A stretch of DNA of 64,000 bases, taken from NCBI RefSeq assembly GCF_000312385.1, contig NZ_HE997626.1, positions 1,978,684-2,042,683 of the forward strand. The letters run 5' to 3'. This stretch comes from Tsukamurella sp. 1534 (lineage in GTDB: Bacteria > Actinomycetota > Actinomycetes > Mycobacteriales > Mycobacteriaceae). Position 1 is the first letter of the stretch; every line of letters starts with the position of its first letter. The position numbers and the translations under genes are program-made. Below the pieces are notes generated by a model. That model had not been told where the DNA came from. It saw nothing but the letters and a program-made list of their open reading frames with translations, and searched no databases. Of the stretch, positions 61,057 to 64,000 are shown piece by piece.

Positions 61057-61729
61057 CGAGAACATCGTCGAGGGGCTGACCCTCTCGCTGGAACTGCTCG
61101 ACCACCGCCTCGCGCACCTGCCGGCGGCCACCGACGACCTCGAGGAGCGCGTCGGCGCCGCGGACGTGGTGCTCCTCGACCTCGGCCTCCCGGGGGAGGA
61201 CGGCTTCGCCGTGTGCCGCAGGATCCGGCGGTCGAGCCGGGTGCCGATCATCATCCTCACGGCGCGTTCCGACGACATCGACACCGTCGCGGGCCTCGAG
61301 GCCGGCGCGGACGACTACGTGGTCAAGCCGGTCAGCCCGCGCGTGCTGGACGCCCGGATCAAGGCCGCGATGCGGCGCGCGGTACTCGAAGATCCGCCGG
61401 CGCCCGAGCCGGACCCCGCGGCCGTCGCGCCCGCCCCCGGCACGGGGCTCGTGATCGACCGTGCGGCCGCCGAGGTCTTCCGCGACGGTGTCGCGCTGCC
61501 GCTGAGCCCGATCGAGAAGCGCATGATGTACGCCTTCGAGGACCACGCAGGGCAGGTGCTCAGCCGCGAGCAGCTGCTGAGCCTCGCCTGGAACCAGGAC
61601 TTCCTCGGCGACTCGCGCCTCGTGGACAACGCCATCCTGCGGTTGCGCGCGAAGATCGATCCCGACGACGGCGAGAGCCGGATCGAGACCGTCCGCGGAT
61701 TCGGTTACCGGTTCCGGGGCGACAGGTGA
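61028..61729 (+). CDS. OmpR-family response regulator
   Basis: A 233-residue regulator. The receiver has EDD, Asp51 in VVLLDLGLPGEDGF, the switch TAR and Lys in VVKPVSPRVLDARI. After a Pro/Ala linker comes a winged HTH (LSPIEKRMMYAFEDHAGQVLSREQLLSLAW ... RIETVRGFGYRF). It is coupled to the kinase by a GTGA overlap. GTG 61028 lies inside the PAP2 gene. Confidence 0.94.
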   Translation: MVALLLIEDDENIVEGLTLSLELLDHRLAHLPAATDDLEERVGAADVVLLDLGLPGEDGFAVCRRIRRSSRVPIIILTARSDDIDTVAGLEAGADDYVVKPVSPRVLDARIKAAMRRAVLEDPPAPEPDPAAVAPAPGTGLVIDRAAAEVFRDGVALPLSPIEKRMMYAFEDHAGQVLSREQLLSLAWNQDFLGDSRLVDNAILRLRAKIDPDDGESRIETVRGFGYRFRGDR

Positions 61730-63063
61730 GCCTGCGCCTCCGGGTCATCCTGTCGACGGTGCTCATCGCGTGCGCCACGGCCTTGGTCACCGGGGGCGCG
61801 CTGGGGTACCTCGCCCGGGGGTGGGTCTACGAGGACGCGCAGGAGGCCGCGCTCACCACCTTCCGGCACGAGATGGAGATGTTCGACAAGGGCCGCGACC
61901 TGTCGGAGCTGGGGCCGGACACCGCCGTCTTCCGGGATGGGCGGGTCGTGGAGCAGGGCGGAGGCGTGGCGCCGCTCGTGCCCCCGGAGATGGAGAACTA
62001 CCTCCAGAGACTGAACGTGGGGTACCGGTTCCAGCGGATGCCCGACGGGCAGGTGCTGGTGGGGCATTCGCTCAGCTCGAACGTGCTGCCGCCGGGCGCC
62101 TCCGCGGTGACGATCTACCGGCTCGCGCCCCTCGGCGACGTGTCCGCGCGGCTGCGCCAGCTGACTCTGCTCATCGCCGCGGCGTCCGTGGGCGGCGGGA
62201 TGCTCGGCGGCGCGGTCGGACTGGTCCTCGCGCGCCTGCTCACCCGGCCGCTGCGCCGGCTCAAGGAGGTCGCGGCGCAGGTCGCCTCGGGTGACCGGGA
62301 CGCGCGCCTGCCCGAGACCTCCGTCGCCGAGCTGCGCGACATGACCACCACGTTCAACGCCATGCTGGACCGGCAGTCCGAGGTGATCGAGGTGCTCAGC
62401 CGTGAGGAGGAGCGCTCGCGGCGGTTCGTCAGCGACGTCTCGCACGAGCTCCGCAGCCCCCTCGCCGCGCTCGTCCCGGCCGCGGAGGTGCTGCGGGAGC
62501 AGGTGCGGGGCGACGGTCCGCCCGGCCGCGCGGCCCGGCTCGTGGGGCGGGAGATCGACGAGCTGGCGCAGCTCGTGGAGGACCTGCTGGAGATGACGCG
62601 GCGCGACGCCGGCACCGTCTCCCTGCAGATCGAGGAGCTCGAGGTGAGGGAGCTCGTCGGGTCCGCGCTGGAGCGGCGCGGCTGGTCCCGCGTCGCCGTC
62701 TCCGGGCGCCCGGCGGTGCTGCGCACCGATCCGAGGCGCGTGGTCGCCGTCGTGACCAACCTCGTGGGCAACGCGCTGCGGCACGGGGCCGAGCCGGTCA
62801 CCGTCGCCGTGGACCCGACCGCCGACGGTGCGCTGGTGACCGTGCGCGACCGGGGCGACGGGGTGCCCGCGGGGCACGAGGAGGCCGTGTTCACCCGCCT
62901 GCACAAGGTGGCCGAGGCGCGCACCCGCAGCGGTGGCGTGGGCCTGGGGCTCGCGATCGCCCGGGAGAACGCGCGCCTGCTGGGCGGCGACGTGCGGTAC
63001 GCGCGCGACGGCGGCGAGACCGTGTTCACCGCGTGGTTCGTGGACCGGCCCGCGAAGCCCTGA
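61726..63063 (+). CDS. Sensor histidine kinase
   Basis: A 445-residue kinase: TM1 (7-29), an extracytoplasmic domain of about 110 residues, TM2 (about 145-168), HAMP, HisKA with His240 in SDVSHELRSPLAAL, and an ATPase domain with NLVGNALRHGAE, DRGDGVP and GGVGLGLAIARENA. No known ligand domain is recognised; the acidic sensor part with ALTTFRHEMEMF suggests envelope sensing. It forms a three-gene operon with the PAP2 protein and the response regulator. Confidence 0.94.
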   Translation: MSLRLRVILSTVLIACATALVTGGALGYLARGWVYEDAQEAALTTFRHEMEMFDKGRDLSELGPDTAVFRDGRVVEQGGGVAPLVPPEMENYLQRLNVGYRFQRMPDGQVLVGHSLSSNVLPPGASAVTIYRLAPLGDVSARLRQLTLLIAAASVGGGMLGGAVGLVLARLLTRPLRRLKEVAAQVASGDRDARLPETSVAELRDMTTTFNAMLDRQSEVIEVLSREEERSRRFVSDVSHELRSPLAALVPAAEVLREQVRGDGPPGRAARLVGREIDELAQLVEDLLEMTRRDAGTVSLQIEELEVRELVGSALERRGWSRVAVSGRPAVLRTDPRRVVAVVTNLVGNALRHGAEPVTVAVDPTADGALVTVRDRGDGVPAGHEEAVFTRLHKVAEARTRSGGVGLGLAIARENARLLGGDVRYARDGGETVFTAWFVDRPAKP

Positions 63064-63092
63064 CCTCGTCGTTCGCCGAGAGATTAAATCCG

Positions 63093-63121
63093 TTGCCGGG
63101 GGCCGCGGCCGGGCGTAGCGT
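63093..63121 (+). promoter_or_regulatory. Promoter of a tiny independent transcription unit
   Basis: TTGCCG (63093-63098) and TAGCGT (63116-63121), spacing exactly 17 nt. Transcription would begin near 63128 and end at the hairpin 63221-63256, an RNA of about 130 nt. Confidence 0.6.
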
Positions 63122-63155
63122 CGGTCCTGTCAACGGAAAGGAGGTGATCCGAGAA

Positions 63156-63194
63156 ATGGTGAATTTCAGGATCAAGGAGGTGGCTGACCGCTAG
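63156..63194 (+). CDS. 12-codon ORF with perfect anti-16S Shine-Dalgarno
   Basis: ATG to TAG encodes MVNFRIKEVADR. AAAGGAGGTGATC (63137-63149) is the full complement of the 16S rRNA 3' end; no other gene in the window has such a site. An in-frame GTG at 63144 could add four residues. A second AAGGAGGTG (63174-63182) lies inside the ORF and can pair with CCACC downstream. The unit has its own promoter and terminator, so either the peptide or the RNA may be the product. Not recognised. Confidence 0.45.
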   Translation: MVNFRIKEVADR

Positions 63195-63220
63195 GCGGCC
63201 ACCCACCTGGAATGACGGGG

Positions 63221-63256
63221 CCCCCTTCGGCGCGTGAGGTTCACGCCCGGAGGGGG
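63221..63256 (+). terminator. Terminator hairpin of the tiny transcription unit
   Basis: CCCCCT (63221-63226) pairs with AGGGGG (63251-63256), and the stem continues with GCGTGA/TCACGC around a GGT loop, with small bulges. TTCT follows. It also lies just beyond the stop of the minus-strand ABC permease and can serve both strands. Confidence 0.7.
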
Positions 63257-63281
63257 TTCTCCGTCGTCCGGGGCCCGTGCC

Positions 63282-64000
63282 CTATCCCGCGGCCACGTCG
63301 CGGCGCGCGGCGAGGGCGATCGCACCGGCCCCGAGGAGCACCGTCGCCGCGGCGAGTCCGGCGATCACCGGCGCGCTCGCCGCGTCGATCGGGAGGGTGC
63401 CGACGGCGTGCAGCGGCGACAGGTCGCGCGCCCAGCCGGGCAGCCGCAGCGTCTCGGCGAGCATTCCCACCACCGCGGCCCACGCCACGAGGAGCCAGCC
63501 CAGGGCGACCGGGCGCGACGTGGCGCCGCGCGCCGCGAGCCCCACCGCCACCACGAAGCAGACGGGAACCAGGTAGCCGAGGCCGGCGCCGAACGAGACC
63601 CCCACGTCGGATCCGTTCCCGCTGGCGGCGGCCGTCGCCACCCCGAGCACGAGGGCGCCGGCGAGGAGCACCGTCGCCGCGACCGCCAGGGCCGTGCCGC
63701 CCCAGGCGAGCCACCACGCGCGCTGCCGCACCCGGGTCGACCCGACGAGGCCGAGGCGCCCCGTCGCCTCCTCCTGCCCGAGGCGGCCCACCACCTGCAG
63801 CCCCGCCGCCGCCGCGCACAGCGCGATGAACAGGACCGCGATGCTGCCGACGAGGTCGGTCGCGCGGGAGACGCCGAGCGCCTCGAGCATCATCGGGTTC
63901 GCCTCGACGAGCTCGGTGACCTCGGTGGACAGGACCCCGAACACCGCGGCGAGTACCACCGCGAGGAGGGTCCACCCGAACGCGGTGCCGCGCACCAGCC
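63282..64000 (-). CDS. ABC exporter permease (C-terminal part, cut by window edge)
   Basis: About 240 residues of a hydrophobic protein with roughly six TM helices enter from the right edge. VGRLGQEEATGRLGLVGSTRVRQRAWWLAW and GRDLSPLHAVGTLP-type sequences (here ARDLSPLHAVGTLP) are typical of permeases of actinobacterial antibiotic/multidrug ABC exporters. The ATPase gene would be outside the window. It is convergent with the tiny transcription unit. Confidence 0.8.
   Translation of the reverse strand, partial: LVRGTAFGWTLLAVVLAAVFGVLSTEVTELVEANPMMLEALGVSRATDLVGSIAVLFIALCAAAAGLQVVGRLGQEEATGRLGLVGSTRVRQRAWWLAWGGTALAVAATVLLAGALVLGVATAAASGNGSDVGVSFGAGLGYLVPVCFVVAVGLAARGATSRPVALGWLLVAWAAVVGMLAETLRLPGWARDLSPLHAVGTLPIDAASAPVIAGLAAATVLLGAGAIALAARRDVAAG

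Noticed and set aside
63212..63829. Plus-strand frame starting ATG 63212 downstream of the tiny ORF
   Set aside because: It crosses the terminator hairpin and then reads the antisense of the ABC permease as Arg/Pro-rich noise.

Overview
High-GC, densely coded actinobacterial chromosome. The gene content points to Mycobacteriales: a purS-purQ / purL / purF-purM backbone with a DUF3073 gene just after purM, an AcrA1-like double SDR, a DUF5642 secreted protein, and an operon resembling M. tuberculosis Rv3531c-Rv3530c-Rv3529c. A Tsukamurella-like organism is my best guess, but no rRNA or other marker is present to prove it. No tRNA, rRNA, CRISPR array, prophage or complete insertion sequence was seen.

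Layout. 1-5.1 kb: MarR-regulated MFS exporter (cut by the left edge), thiol peroxidase, small enzymes and a MatC-type carrier. 5.2-9.8 kb: purS-purQ, an M18 aminopeptidase, a beta-hydroxyacid dehydrogenase and a CycA-type permease. 9.8-13.3 kb: molybdopterin oxidoreductase and DNA polymerase IV on the minus strand. 13.6-16.3 kb: the most unusual locus. A 64-residue Gly/Ala-rich peptide with its own promoter is followed by a perfect 14-bp hairpin, then a membrane HTTM (SdpB-like) domain fused to an alpha/beta hydrolase, then a small SdpA-like protein. It looks like a self-contained peptide-maturation system related to the Bacillus SDP toxin system. 16.3-27.1 kb: alcohol dehydrogenase with an odd proline-racemase homologue, SDRs, NhaA, and a CitA/CitB-type two-component pair divergent from dctA.

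27.2-34.2 kb: a sulfation module. DUF1214-like, SDR and sulfotransferase genes form a minus-strand operon. An IclR regulator lies between it and plus-strand cysD-cysNC, which makes PAPS, the donor a sulfotransferase uses. The two promoters carry near-identical 16-bp putative IclR operators and a KstR-like 14-mer each. 34.2-41.4 kb: purL, a permease, a PAS-GGDEF protein, a methyltransferase and a TIGR01777 SDR. 41.45-42.69 kb: a lower-GC patch with a Q-rich small ORF, an immunity-like gene apparently broken by loss of one C, a (GCCATC)6 repeat and no clear intact gene in its right half.

42.7-52.9 kb: GCS2-like ligase, DUF5642, SCP-like protein, purF, purM, DUF3073, MOSC, YgfZ, PabC-like lyase and a third APC permease. 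53.1-59.0 kb: cydA-cydB-cydD-cydC (bd oxidase and its assembly exporter) behind a dense cluster of interleaved palindromes. 59-64 kb: TetR/DUF899 pair, PAP2-response regulator-kinase operon, a tiny independent transcription unit with a 12-codon ORF and a perfect anti-16S Shine-Dalgarno, and an ABC permease cut by the right edge.

Many genes show a TAnnnT -10 hexamer 6-8 nt before ATG/GTG with no Shine-Dalgarno, so leaderless transcription is common here; this was used to choose several starts.
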